This document shows positions 24,281 to 31,988 of a DNA stretch of 64,000 nt, piece after piece. A program made the translations under genes and the position numbers. Location: positions 2,356,001 to 2,420,000 of the forward strand of contig NZ_CP111108.1 in NCBI RefSeq assembly GCF_026314295.1. Direction: 5' to 3'. Numbering within the stretch: the first letter of the stretch is position 1; every line of letters begins with the position of its first letter. This DNA is from Caproicibacterium sp. BJN0003. GTDB lineage: Bacteria > Bacillota > Clostridia > Oscillospirales > Acutalibacteraceae. The notes under the pieces are model-generated. The model had not been told where the DNA came from. It searched no databases and saw nothing but the letters and a program-made list of their open reading frames with translations.

Positions 24281-25333
24281 ATGGACTTGCTAATTTACAG
24301 CCCCGCGATTGAACATCAAGGCACAATCGACCAATATTCTTCCCTACGGTGGCGACGGCGCTATTTTGGACCGGGGGAATTTGAATTGCACTGCGCGGCA
24401 ACGGACTACAATAGAACGTTGCTGGCAGCGGGAAACATTGTTCACCGCCTTGATCGAAAAGAAGCTGGGGTGATCGAAGGCAGAAACATAAAAGGAACTG
24501 ACAACGGCGACGAATTAACAGTAACCGGGCGTTTCCTTTCCTCAAAACTTGGGCAGAGAATCGTTGCGCCAACTATTAATTTTAGTGGGACAGTGGAAAC
24601 AGCTATGCGAAAAATCGTTTCAGATAATGCTATTACAGCCCGCCCGATTAGGTGGCTTGTACTGGGCGCGCTGAACGGTTTCAACAATTCATGCGCATTT
24701 CAGGTCACGGGGAAAAACGTTCTTGACACGCTGACAAAAATTGCAAAGTCCAGCAACACCGGGTTTCGCGTAAGGCTAGATGTGCCAAGCAAAGCGCTTA
24801 TTTTCGAAACCTATCAAGGAATAGACCGGACAGTTGTTCAGAAAGCAATTCCTTATGTACTATTTTCGGATACAAACGGGAATATTGATGGTCCCGAATA
24901 CACCTTTAGCGAAAAAAGCTTTAAAAATTTTGCATATGTTGCGGGCGAGGGCGAAGGCACGGCCCGAATGACTGTTACGGTTGATCAAACAAATGGAGAA
25001 GATCGGCGGGAATTGTGGGTTGATGCCCGCGATCTGCAAAAGGGATCGCTTTCTGATGCTGATTATCAGGCGCAGCTAAACCAACGTGGACTTGAAAAAT
25101 TGGCAGAAGCGGTCCGATCGGAAAGCTTTGAAGCTATGGCAATCAACACGGGAAACTATGAATATTTAACCGATTGGGATTTAGGCGATATTGTTAGTTT
25201 CGAAAAATGGGGAATATTGCTTAATCAAAGAGTAACAGAGGTTGAAGAGGTAGACGAAAATGGATATTTGAAAGTAACGCCTACATGTGGCACACCGCTG
25301 CCGGAAACACTGGATTTAGGAGATGATACATAA
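24281..25333 (+). CDS. Gp37-like tail protein (ReqiPepy6 type)
   Basis: A 350-residue protein. The N-terminus MDLLIYSPAIEHQGTIDQYSSLRWRRRYFGPGEFELH and the core GNIVHRLDRKEAGVIEGRNI match the ReqiPepy6 Gp37-like family that replaces the Tal protein in many Firmicute siphophages. LEKLAEAVRSESFEAMAINTG and LGDIVSFEKWGI near the end resemble baseplate hub proteins. It overlaps the next start by one base. Confidence 0.85.
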   Translation: MDLLIYSPAIEHQGTIDQYSSLRWRRRYFGPGEFELHCAATDYNRTLLAAGNIVHRLDRKEAGVIEGRNIKGTDNGDELTVTGRFLSSKLGQRIVAPTINFSGTVETAMRKIVSDNAITARPIRWLVLGALNGFNNSCAFQVTGKNVLDTLTKIAKSSNTGFRVRLDVPSKALIFETYQGIDRTVVQKAIPYVLFSDTNGNIDGPEYTFSEKSFKNFAYVAGEGEGTARMTVTVDQTNGEDRRELWVDARDLQKGSLSDADYQAQLNQRGLEKLAEAVRSESFEAMAINTGNYEYLTDWDLGDIVSFEKWGILLNQRVTEVEEVDENGYLKVTPTCGTPLPETLDLGDDT

Positions 25334-26190
25334 TGTCAGAAAAAAGCATGTTCTTTCCCGACGTAGACGGCGACCGGGGATATGACGACACCGATCTTGC
25401 GAATTATATTCACAGTTTCATTTCGAATGGTGTTTACAATTTGGAACTTTCCATTGCCGCTGGTGAAAACATGCAAATCATTGTCCCACCGGGGCGCGCG
25501 TGGATTAACGGGTATTATTACCGGAATGATGGAAACCTTGCCTTAGCAATCGCAAATGCGGACGGAGTTTTGAAGCGAAAAGATACCGTCGTTTTACGCT
25601 GGGACATTAACACCCGTAATATTACAGCGCAAGTGCTTACGGGCACTTTTGCAAGCAACCCGGTAGCGCCGGCGATCGTGCGTGGTGCTGAACAGTACGA
25701 TCTAAAATTGGCCGAAATTGAAATACCGGCAGGGGCCACGGCCATAACGCAGGCCAATATAACCGACACGCGGCTTAATACCGACGTGTGCGGCATTGTG
25801 GCGGGAGTATTGCAGCAGATTGACACAAAAACAATTGGGAAACAGCTTGATAACTTTTTTGAACTTTACAGGCAACAAATTGTAGCAGAATTCACCGTGT
25901 ATTTAAACCAGCTTTCAAGCAACGAAACAGCGGCAACCGGCAAATATAATTCGCTTGCGGCCCTTATGGACGCTTATCAAAGCAAAGCAAAAAGCGATTT
26001 TGAAACATGGTTCAACGGAATCAAAGGACTACTTGGTGCTGATGAAGCGGGAAATTTAGCGAACGAATTAAATGCGCTGAAAGCCCGCATTTCAACACTG
26101 GAAACCACATTGTCAAACAACCTTTTGTTTTCCGCTGCGGCATGGCTGGGAAATTCGTATTCCGGCTGCGCCTATCTTTCGGAATCGTAA
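25333..26190 (+). CDS. Baseplate/tail structural protein
   Basis: A 285-residue protein. The N-terminus (SMFFPDVDGDRGYDDTDLANYIHSFISNGVYN) and IIVPPGRAWINGYYYRNDGNLALAI are common in clostridial phage baseplate proteins. Residues about 170-265 are a coiled coil (LDNFFELYRQQIVAEFTVYLNQLSSNE). It probably links the hub to the receptor-binding proteins encoded downstream. Confidence 0.75.
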   Translation: MSEKSMFFPDVDGDRGYDDTDLANYIHSFISNGVYNLELSIAAGENMQIIVPPGRAWINGYYYRNDGNLALAIANADGVLKRKDTVVLRWDINTRNITAQVLTGTFASNPVAPAIVRGAEQYDLKLAEIEIPAGATAITQANITDTRLNTDVCGIVAGVLQQIDTKTIGKQLDNFFELYRQQIVAEFTVYLNQLSSNETAATGKYNSLAALMDAYQSKAKSDFETWFNGIKGLLGADEAGNLANELNALKARISTLETTLSNNLLFSAAAWLGNSYSGCAYLSES

Positions 26191-26208
26191 ATTTGAAAGG
26201 ATGATATT

Positions 26209-26658
26209 ATGAAAGGCTTTCCAAAAACAATAGGAACCGGGCAGGATTTGTTTAATTGTCTTGCAATGGTACAGGCCGGGGAATTGGCGGCAGTAGACCT
26301 AAAAAATGCGATTGAAGCAATAGAAGCACAGGCGTACATTCCTTGCCCTATCGGTTCAATCAGTGAGGACAGAAAAACGGTGACAATAAATTATTGTCCC
26401 GAAGCGCAAGCATCACAGGCAATAAATACAGCTACGTCTGGCTGCACCGTTTCAGCCGTTGAACACAAAAAAGTGAGCGGCGGGACGGAAGACGCGGGAA
26501 GCGAAACCGGCCCAAATCAGACGATTGTAACGCTTTCCACCGCACTTGGGGTCGGTGAAACCGTGCTGAAAATTCCGGCACCGACAAGCCCATATGCAGC
26601 GCTGGGAATCACGCAAGAACAGATCGATTCAATAAAGGTGGTGCTTTGCCATGAGTAG
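26209..26658 (+). CDS. Small tail-associated protein
   Basis: A 149-residue protein with AAAGGATGA before the ATG. The N-terminus (KGFPKTIGTGQDLFNCLAMVQAGE) is helical; the rest is beta-rich with four cysteines. It overlaps the variable tail protein gene by 8 bases, so it may be its adaptor or chaperone; that is inference. No family recognised. Confidence 0.55.
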   Translation: MKGFPKTIGTGQDLFNCLAMVQAGELAAVDLKNAIEAIEAQAYIPCPIGSISEDRKTVTINYCPEAQASQAINTATSGCTVSAVEHKKVSGGTEDAGSETGPNQTIVTLSTALGVGETVLKIPAPTSPYAALGITQEQIDSIKVVLCHE

Positions 26659-27832
26659 ATTTTTAACGGATGATTTTATCAACAAAGACCCTCGTGCATT
26701 GCTGAATACTAGCAAGATTGCAACGCTTTCCGACGTTGTCGCACCGTCAAAGCAGTATATAAATGCTACTGGCACGGCTGAACTTACTATTGATGCGGAT
26801 TGCATCATTGCCATTGCGGGCGGCGGCGTTTTCAAGACCGCCCTTACCCGCATAAACGCAAATAGCCTTGACACGGGTTCATTTTCGGTCGGAAAAGATT
26901 ATTATATTTATATTTGCGATCCTGGAAACAACAACGACGAAATCTATCTTATTTCCCTTAATAGCACATACCCGGAAGGGTACAACGCAACGAATTCTCG
27001 CAAAATTGGTGGCTTTCATTACGGCAAGAACCGCAGCATAAATAGTGCGCTGCGTCCCGTTAATGCGTCTGGCTCTGAATTTGGCACGGGCTGGGAAAGC
27101 ACCGTTTATGATGGCATTGTTCCCCGTTCCGTTTGGACACTGGGGCACCGCCCGAAGTGCGCGCCGGAAGGAATGGTTTACCTTGCAAATAATTTTTGGT
27201 GTGACATTTATCTTTCTTCAGACGACGGTGCTGGCGGGCTACAAAGCAAATTCAACGCAACGCCAATGACTGGCACAGAAGGTATGAACTGGTATTCGTT
27301 CAACGAACGGGCCGCGAAATCCGGGAAAAGGCTGCTTGATTATAGCGAGTTCTGTGCGGCTGCATTCGGTTCCCCGCAGGGCTTGACAGATTCCAATACG
27401 AACGCATGGAGCGCTAGCACGAACACGGGGAGGCAGCTTACCGGGTATGTGGCGAACGCCGTTTCTTCCGTTGGCGTGCGTGACGCGGTCGGGAACGTGT
27501 GGAAATGGTTGAATGAACTGGTTACAAAGGCCGAACACACCGTAATTACCGGGGCCGGGACGTTTGACGCAAGTGACGGAAGCCGTGGCGACAAAAACTT
27601 TACTTCCGGAAACGGACACGGAACTACCGGTAAATGGGGCTGGGACACTGTTTCACCATTTGACGGATACGGAAATATTTTCGAATTTTACGACTATTCC
27701 ATCGTCGCTCTCTTGGGCGGCGGCTACTGGAACCATGCCGTGAACGCGGGTTCGCGTACCGTGAGTGCCCACGCTTTCCCGTGGAATGTCAACGTGGTCT
27801 TCGGGGCGCTGCTCGGCTGTGACGGTCTGTAA
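26651..27832 (+). CDS. Tail receptor-binding protein with C-type-lectin/FGE-like fold (DGR-target type)
   Basis: A 393-residue protein. The N-terminal about 130 residues are beta-rich; the C-terminal half matches the C-type-lectin/formylglycine-enzyme-like fold of phage variable proteins: MNWYSFNERAAKSGKRLLDYSEFCAAAFG, SSVGVRDAVGNVWKWLNEL, and the end GGGYWNHAVNAGSRTV...NVVFGALLGCDGL. The last about 44 residues (350-393) sit where variable repeats of Mtd- and TvpA-like proteins lie and are rich in codons ending in C or T (TCC ATC GTC GCT CTC; TAC; CAT; CAC; GTC AAC; GTC TTC), as expected after adenine mutagenesis of AAC/AAT codons. It probably binds the host surface. No reverse transcriptase or template repeat was seen in the window. 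Confidence 0.8.
   Translation: MSRFLTDDFINKDPRALLNTSKIATLSDVVAPSKQYINATGTAELTIDADCIIAIAGGGVFKTALTRINANSLDTGSFSVGKDYYIYICDPGNNNDEIYLISLNSTYPEGYNATNSRKIGGFHYGKNRSINSALRPVNASGSEFGTGWESTVYDGIVPRSVWTLGHRPKCAPEGMVYLANNFWCDIYLSSDDGAGGLQSKFNATPMTGTEGMNWYSFNERAAKSGKRLLDYSEFCAAAFGSPQGLTDSNTNAWSASTNTGRQLTGYVANAVSSVGVRDAVGNVWKWLNELVTKAEHTVITGAGTFDASDGSRGDKNFTSGNGHGTTGKWGWDTVSPFDGYGNIFEFYDYSIVALLGGGYWNHAVNAGSRTVSAHAFPWNVNVVFGALLGCDGL
27698..27832 (+). other. Candidate variable repeat of a diversity-generating retroelement
   Basis: The last 45 codons, including the stop, of the lectin-type tail gene. They end in a GC-rich block (GCGCTGCTCGGCTGTGACGG) that would serve as the initiation-of-mutagenic-homology site. 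Just past the stop is a weak 5-bp inverted repeat CTATT/AATAG (27848-27852/27862-27866). The VR call rests on fold, position and codon pattern, since no template copy was found. Confidence 0.5.
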
Positions 27833-27878
27833 TCTGTTTAGGCGCGACTATTATTTCGTAAAATAGGGGGAATAAACT

Positions 27879-29360
27879 ATGATTGAATTAACGGTTACAA
27901 AGACATCTGAAAACCCTTCCGTATTTACGCTTTCCCCATCTTCGATAGAAATAGGCGGTAAAGATTCCAGCCTTATCGACTCGTTACATATCAGCATTCC
28001 GGACGAATGGCAGGGAAAAGTAATCCGCGCTACGTTTAACCAAAGCACGCTTTACGGTGGTAATACAATCCCAAAAATTCTAAATGCAGACGGAATCATT
28101 GAATTAAAAAATGATGTCACGTTATGCAGTGGAGATTTAGTGATTGATGCTGTAGGTGTTGATGGCTCTGTATCGCCTAGCACTGGCTGTAAGTATACGG
28201 TATATAGTCACCCCAAATTTGGAGGGACAGAACAAGACGTCACCCCTAGCGAATATCAACAATTTGTTGCAGAAACAAAGGGATATAGCGACTCGGCGCA
28301 AGCTAATGCGACGGCAGCAGATGCAAGTAAAACAGCGGCTGCATTGTCAGAGCAGAACGCTAAGAACAGCGAAACCGTAGCGCTAGCAGCACAGCAAGCG
28401 GCAGAAACGGCAAAAGAAACGGCAGAAACCAATGCGACAGTTGCACAACAAAGCGCAGAAGCAGCGGCACAGTCGGAAGCAAATTCAAAGACCAGCGAGA
28501 CAAATTCTAAGACTAGCGAGATAAACTCTGCTAACAGTGCTATAACCGCTTCTGGAAGTGCAACCTCTGCGGAAAACGACGCGGCAGCAGCGGCAGGAAG
28601 TGCTACAGCAGCACAGGCAAGTGCAAACAAAGCAATCGAGTATACTACAGTTTTCCAAAATTCCGGTTATCATAACAGTATTTACCGTGGCAAAGATATT
28701 AGTGCAAATGAAGCTGACGGCTCCATGTATACCAATATTGCAAGTGGAACTTTTGATGATGTTTTTGTTGGGGACTATTTTCATAAAACAGTAAACGGGC
28801 AAAATTATGTGTTCCAAGTTTTAGGCTGTGATATAAAAATGAATCGAGGAAGCACACCGTTAACTGCGCATCATATCGTTGTAATGCCGACTACAAGCTT
28901 TGGCTCTTACAAAATGAATGATACCAATACAACAGATGGTGGATATGTAGGCAGTAAAATGTATACTGACGTTTTGCCGGTATGGGCGGGATATCTTGGT
29001 GATGCGTTTGGCTCACAGTTAATCACAAGCAAAGAATTATTAGTAAATGCCACTTCTTCCGGTTCCCCTTCTGGTTGGTCTTGGTTCGATTCTACCGTTA
29101 ATCTTATGACCATTGAGGAAGTTTTGGGTCATGGAACAATTGGGATAAGTCATTACGAATATTATTTCAATATCGGAATTTCTTACGGTCAATTTCCACT
29201 ATTTCAGCTTTCTCCTGATAAAATCTGCAAAAGACATACATATTGGCTGCGAAATATTCCACAATCCACGTTTTTTTCGACAGTTAGCAGTGAAGGGTAT
29301 GTACATATTACGTCAGCGTCTTACAGTGCAGAATTACAACCATGTTTTCTTTTAGGATGA
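27879..29360 (+). CDS. Tail fibre protein with Ala-rich coiled coil and DUF6273-like tip
   Basis: A 493-residue protein: an N-terminal beta domain (1-115; BppU-like start MIELTVTKTSENPSVFTL), a long Ala/Ser/Thr/Glu coiled coil (about 130-255), then a C-terminal domain from about 265. The end (KICKRHTYWLRNIPQSTFFSTVSSEG...SAELQPCFLLG) follows the WLRSP...VSSxG...VRPxF pattern of DUF6273-type tips. It is probably a second receptor-binding fibre. GGGGGAATAAACT precedes the ATG. Confidence 0.78.
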   Translation: MIELTVTKTSENPSVFTLSPSSIEIGGKDSSLIDSLHISIPDEWQGKVIRATFNQSTLYGGNTIPKILNADGIIELKNDVTLCSGDLVIDAVGVDGSVSPSTGCKYTVYSHPKFGGTEQDVTPSEYQQFVAETKGYSDSAQANATAADASKTAAALSEQNAKNSETVALAAQQAAETAKETAETNATVAQQSAEAAAQSEANSKTSETNSKTSEINSANSAITASGSATSAENDAAAAAGSATAAQASANKAIEYTTVFQNSGYHNSIYRGKDISANEADGSMYTNIASGTFDDVFVGDYFHKTVNGQNYVFQVLGCDIKMNRGSTPLTAHHIVVMPTTSFGSYKMNDTNTTDGGYVGSKMYTDVLPVWAGYLGDAFGSQLITSKELLVNATSSGSPSGWSWFDSTVNLMTIEEVLGHGTIGISHYEYYFNIGISYGQFPLFQLSPDKICKRHTYWLRNIPQSTFFSTVSSEGYVHITSASYSAELQPCFLLG

Positions 29361-29372
29361 TAAGGAGGGCTT

Positions 29373-29582
29373 ATGAAAATTTTAGATGAAAGCGGGAATC
29401 CGATTACCGGTACGCCTGATTTCAGCACAGGAAGGTATTTGCAAAATTCTGACGGCGATTTAGTTTTTACAAAATATACGGATGCAGAATTAGCTGAAAT
29501 AAAAAAGCAGCAGGAATCAGACCCAGAATATCGAATATCTTCACTTGAAACACTTGTTCTGCAACTCGGAGGAATTATATGA
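29373..29582 (+). CDS. Small tail-region protein
   Basis: A 69-residue protein after AAGGAGGG. KILDESGNPITGTPDFSTGRYLQNSDGDLVFTKYTDAE resembles small proteins encoded behind tail fibres in clostridial phages; the C-terminus is a helix (YRISSLETLVLQL). It overlaps the next ORF by 4 bases. Role unknown. Confidence 0.55.
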   Translation: MKILDESGNPITGTPDFSTGRYLQNSDGDLVFTKYTDAELAEIKKQQESDPEYRISSLETLVLQLGGII

Positions 29583-29710
29583 ACGATATAATTTTAGAAA
29601 TTCTTAAACGTAAAATATCGTCTGGTGAAATTACTGTTGACGAGATAAAAATTGCAGAATATAAAACCGCCATTGAAGAATGGGTGGCAGAAAACGGAGG
29701 CACAAAATGA
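29579..29710 (+). CDS. XkdX-like miniprotein (tentative)
   Basis: A 43-residue ORF with CGGAGGAATTAT before ATG 29579, overlapping both neighbours by 4 bases. ILKRKISSGEITVDEIKIAEYKTAIEEW resembles XkdX-type small proteins found between fibres and endolysin. Too short for a firm call. Confidence 0.5.
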   Translation: MNDIILEILKRKISSGEITVDEIKIAEYKTAIEEWVAENGGTK

Positions 29711-29880
29711 CACAGCAGGAATTTGAGATTGTAAAAGCACTTGCTTATGGGGAAACAAACGATCAGATTGCGGCGGCAGAAGGAATCACGGCAGACGAAG
29801 TCCAGAAAATCCGCACAGATCATGCGGCAGACATTGAATCCGCTAAAACTGATTTGCAGAAAGCGGGGTACATAAAATGA
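29707..29880 (+). CDS. Small HTH-like phage protein
   Basis: A 57-residue ORF; ATG 29707 follows ACGGAGGCACAAA. LAYGETNDQIAAAEGITADEVQKIRTDHA looks like a helix-turn-helix. It shares ATGA with the endolysin gene and is thus part of the lysis operon. Role unknown. Confidence 0.5.
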   Translation: MTQQEFEIVKALAYGETNDQIAAAEGITADEVQKIRTDHAADIESAKTDLQKAGYIK

Positions 29881-30962
29881 GTATGAGAGGGATTGATGTA
29901 TCGGCGCACAACGGACTTATAGACTGGCAAGCCGTAAAAGATGCTGGAATCCAGTTTGCTCTTATTCGTGCCGGCTACGGTAACGACATTAGTCAGAAAG
30001 ATCAATACTTTGATCGTAACATTCAAGGCGCACTTAATGCCGGGATTGCAGTTGGTGTGTATTGGTTTAGTTATGCGACTTCCGTAACGGACTCGCAAAA
30101 AGAAGCAGAGACTTGTAAAACGGTCATTGCCCCGTATAATGATAAGATTACATGGCCGGTATTCTTTGACTTTGAATATGATTCCGTGCGCTGGTGTAGA
30201 CAAAATGGTGTAAATCCCGGTCCGCAACTCGTAACTGACATGGCGCTAACGTTTTTGCAGACAATGCAAGCGGCAGGGTATAAGGTTGGAAATTATGCTA
30301 ATTTGGATTATTGCCGGAACTGGTTCCAAATGGAACGGTTATCTGACTTCCCTTTATGGTTCGCACAGTATGGCGTTGATTCGCCGGCGGTTTCCTGCCC
30401 TATTTGGCAGTTTGGAGGGACAAGCGTCCCCGGTTGCTCCGGCAGCATTGATACTAATATTGCCTATGCTGACCTTGGCGGTGGAACCGTTCCGGTAGCA
30501 ACTCAAACAGTCGCTTCGGTGGTAGCTCCAACCCGAGACATTAGCGCCGCATATCGAGTGCACACAGCAGAAAACGGATGGCTCAGCGAAGTTTGGGACG
30601 ACAATGACTTCGCAGGTGTTGTCGGTCATAAAATTACTGATATTGCAATCGGAGTCACAAAAGGAACCGTTAAATACCGTGTCCATGTATGCGGTGGAGA
30701 TTGGCTCCCATATGTAACCGGATATGACATCAGCGACAGTAATAATGGCTACGCTGGTAATGGAAAAGAGATTGATGCGCTGGAAGTGTATTACTCTACT
30801 CCTGATGGCATAACTACTCATTACGCAAAGTACCGCATTTCACCAAATTTGCAGTCTTATTACGGCTGGCAGATCGACGATCAGACAGGCGACGGTATGG
30901 ACGGTTACGCTGGACAGTTTGGAAACACCATTGATAGATTCCAGTTGGAAATTACGAATTGA
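29877..30962 (+). CDS. Endolysin, GH25 lysozyme (muramidase)
   Basis: A 361-residue protein. Residues 1-195 are a GH25 muramidase: MRGIDVSAHNGLIDWQAVK with the first catalytic Asp region, FALIRAGYGND, VYWFSYATSV, and VFFDFEYD carrying the Asp-x-Glu pair. Residues about 220-361 form a cell-wall-binding region with two related Trp-containing halves (AYRVHTAENGWLSEVWDD and YRVHVCGGDWLPYV). It cleaves peptidoglycan at lysis. An ATG at 29883 is also possible. Confidence 0.93.
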   Translation: MSMRGIDVSAHNGLIDWQAVKDAGIQFALIRAGYGNDISQKDQYFDRNIQGALNAGIAVGVYWFSYATSVTDSQKEAETCKTVIAPYNDKITWPVFFDFEYDSVRWCRQNGVNPGPQLVTDMALTFLQTMQAAGYKVGNYANLDYCRNWFQMERLSDFPLWFAQYGVDSPAVSCPIWQFGGTSVPGCSGSIDTNIAYADLGGGTVPVATQTVASVVAPTRDISAAYRVHTAENGWLSEVWDDNDFAGVVGHKITDIAIGVTKGTVKYRVHVCGGDWLPYVTGYDISDSNNGYAGNGKEIDALEVYYSTPDGITTHYAKYRISPNLQSYYGWQIDDQTGDGMDGYAGQFGNTIDRFQLEITN

Positions 30963-30976
30963 GGGGGTAGTGATCT

Positions 30977-31288
30977 TTGGGAACTATTGAGATTTCGGGA
31001 TTGATTGCAATTATCGGCTGTGCTATCGGTGTATTGGGCTGGTTGTCTGGAAAAGACAAACAGGCAACAAATGACGGGCATTGGAGAGGCACGGTAGACA
31101 CAAAGCTTGACGATATTAAGCACAGCGTGGGAGAGACCGGAAAACAGATTGCCGGACTAAGTGCAAAGATTGATAATCACGCTGACCGCATTAGAGCGGT
31201 AGAAGAAAGCACAAAATCAGCGCATAAGCGCATTGACAGGCTGGACAATCTTATTCAGCCGGAAAGTGAGGAAAATCATGAAAATTAA
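30977..31288 (+). CDS. XhlA-like membrane-associated lysis protein
   Basis: A 103-residue protein with TTG start at 30977 after GAGGGGGTAG. One N-terminal transmembrane span (ISGLIAIIGCAIGVLGWL) is followed by a coiled coil (TKLDDIKHSVGETGKQIAGLSAKIDNHADRIRAVEE). This is the layout of haemolysin XhlA/DUF-type proteins that assist holins. It overlaps the holin gene by 11 bases. Confidence 0.7.
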   Translation: MGTIEISGLIAIIGCAIGVLGWLSGKDKQATNDGHWRGTVDTKLDDIKHSVGETGKQIAGLSAKIDNHADRIRAVEESTKSAHKRIDRLDNLIQPESEENHEN

Positions 31289-31535
31289 TTGGACGGTACG
31301 AATGAAAAACAAGGCTTTTTGGATCACTGCTATTCCGGCGGTGCTATTGCTCCTCTCACAGGTGCTAGGACTGTTTGGAATCAGTTTAGATTTTACCGGA
31401 CTAAGCAATCAGCTATTGGCAATCGTCGGGACGGTGTTTGGCTTGCTTGCCCTTTTGGGTGTAGTTAATGACCCGACCACCTCCGGCACGTCTGACAGCG
31501 ACCAGGCGCTACAGTACACGGAACCTAAAAAATAA
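31278..31535 (+). CDS. Holin, phi-LC3 family
   Basis: An 85-residue protein; ATG 31278 gives the family's standard start MKINWTVRMKNKAFWITAIPAVLLLL. Two membrane spans (about 13-32 and 42-62) enclose a short loop, followed by DPTTSGTSDSDQALQYTEPKK, the usual phi-LC3 holin tail. It permeabilises the membrane to release the endolysin. Confidence 0.9.
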   Translation: MKINWTVRMKNKAFWITAIPAVLLLLSQVLGLFGISLDFTGLSNQLLAIVGTVFGLLALLGVVNDPTTSGTSDSDQALQYTEPKK

Positions 31536-31545
31536 TACATAAAGT

Positions 31546-31588
31546 AATAAGCCTATCGAGGATTTCTCCCCGGTAGGCTTATTTTTTT
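31546..31588 (+). terminator. Intrinsic terminator of the prophage late operon
   Basis: AATAAGCCTA/TAGGCTTATT flank a short loop, extended by T-G, C-G and G-C pairs, and are followed by seven T. This strong terminator lies directly after the holin and closes the long rightward late operon. Confidence 0.9.
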
Positions 31589-31621
31589 GCCCTTTTATGT
31601 GAAAAATATTCACTTTTGTAC

Positions 31622-31650
31622 TTGACTTGATTGCCATTTTAAGATATATT
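31622..31650 (+). promoter_or_regulatory. Promoter-like element without a downstream gene
   Basis: TTGACT (31622-31627), 17 bases, TATATT (31645-31650). It points towards the attachment site and is not followed by a CDS. It may give a short transcript or read through attP into leftward phage sequence in the circular form. Confidence 0.5.
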
Positions 31651-31672
31651 CAGCTTGCGGTAATTGGCTTTT

Positions 31673-31692
31673 GTTGCTACGCGGTTGCTACG
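31673..31692. repeat. Two GTTGCTACG repeats 11 bp apart (candidate integrase arm sites)
   Basis: GTTGCTACG occurs at 31673-31681 and 31684-31692, one helical turn apart, 50 bases inside the prophage end. Short direct repeats in this position are typical of arm-type integrase binding sites; that reading is inference. Confidence 0.4.
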
Positions 31693-31708
31693 TATTACTC
31701 AAAAAAAT

Positions 31709-31726
31709 CGCATTGGAAAGCCATTT
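31709..31726. repeat. Direct repeat CGCATTGGAAAGCCATTT, copy 1
   Basis: An 18-bp sequence identical to 31807-31824. This copy lies on the prophage side of the tRNA fragment, the other inside the terminator on the host side. Confidence 0.8.
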
Positions 31727-31739
31727 ATAAAATTAAAAT

Positions 31740-31789
31740 CTTGACTACGAATCAAGAGGTCCTGGGTTCGAATCCCCGTGGGCGCACCA
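31740..31789 (+). other. attR: 3' fragment of tRNA-Arg(ACG)
   Basis: The 50 bases hold a tRNA anticodon arm CTTGA-CTACGAA-TCAAG (anticodon ACG), a variable loop, a T arm around GGTTCGAATCC, the acceptor 3' strand TGGGCGC, a discriminator A and CCA. The D arm and 5' acceptor strand are missing: the upstream sequence is AT-rich phage DNA. This is the classic right end of a prophage inserted in the 3' half of a tRNA gene, with the intact tRNA expected at the left end outside the window. One T-stem pair (T50-C64) is mismatched. Confidence 0.85.
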
Positions 31790-31801
31790 AAGAATTTTAA
31801 G

Positions 31802-31850
31802 AAATCCGCATTGGAAAGCCATTTGTTGGCTGTCTGGTGCGGATTTTCTT
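31802..31850 (+). terminator. Terminator of the original tRNA-Arg gene
   Basis: AAATCCGCA/TGCGGATTT (31802-31810/31838-31846) with an inner AGCC/GGCT stem and TTTTCTT following. It lies right after the tRNA fragment and would end the host tRNA transcript. It contains copy 2 of the 18-bp repeat (31807-31824). Confidence 0.75.
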
Positions 31851-31908
31851 TTCTCTATTTTTGCTTTACTGTAATAATGATCATGAAGGTAAATTTTACG
31901 AATGGATT

Positions 31909-31946
31909 AAAAGGTCCGCCCCCGTAAGGCGGACCTTTTATTTTTT
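31909..31946. terminator. Bidirectional terminator between prophage end and LysR gene
   Basis: AAAAGGTCCGCC/GGCGGACCTTTT is a perfect 12-bp stem with a 7-base loop, with T runs on both strands. It can end the leftward LysR transcript as well as rightward read-through from the prophage. The rest of 31536-31988 holds only the repeats and att sequences listed; no gene is seen. Confidence 0.85.
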
Positions 31947-31988
31947 AACCTCATGGCAAAATAGGAAAGCCAGTCACTCAAACACTTT

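Noticed and set aside
29240-29360. Second DGR variable repeat at the end of the coiled-coil fibre
   Set aside because: The codons there do not show the bias to C/T endings expected from adenine mutagenesis, and no GC-rich initiation block follows.
31740-31789. A complete tRNA gene
   Set aside because: Only the anticodon arm to CCA is present; upstream bases cannot form a D arm or pair with the acceptor strand TGGGCGC.
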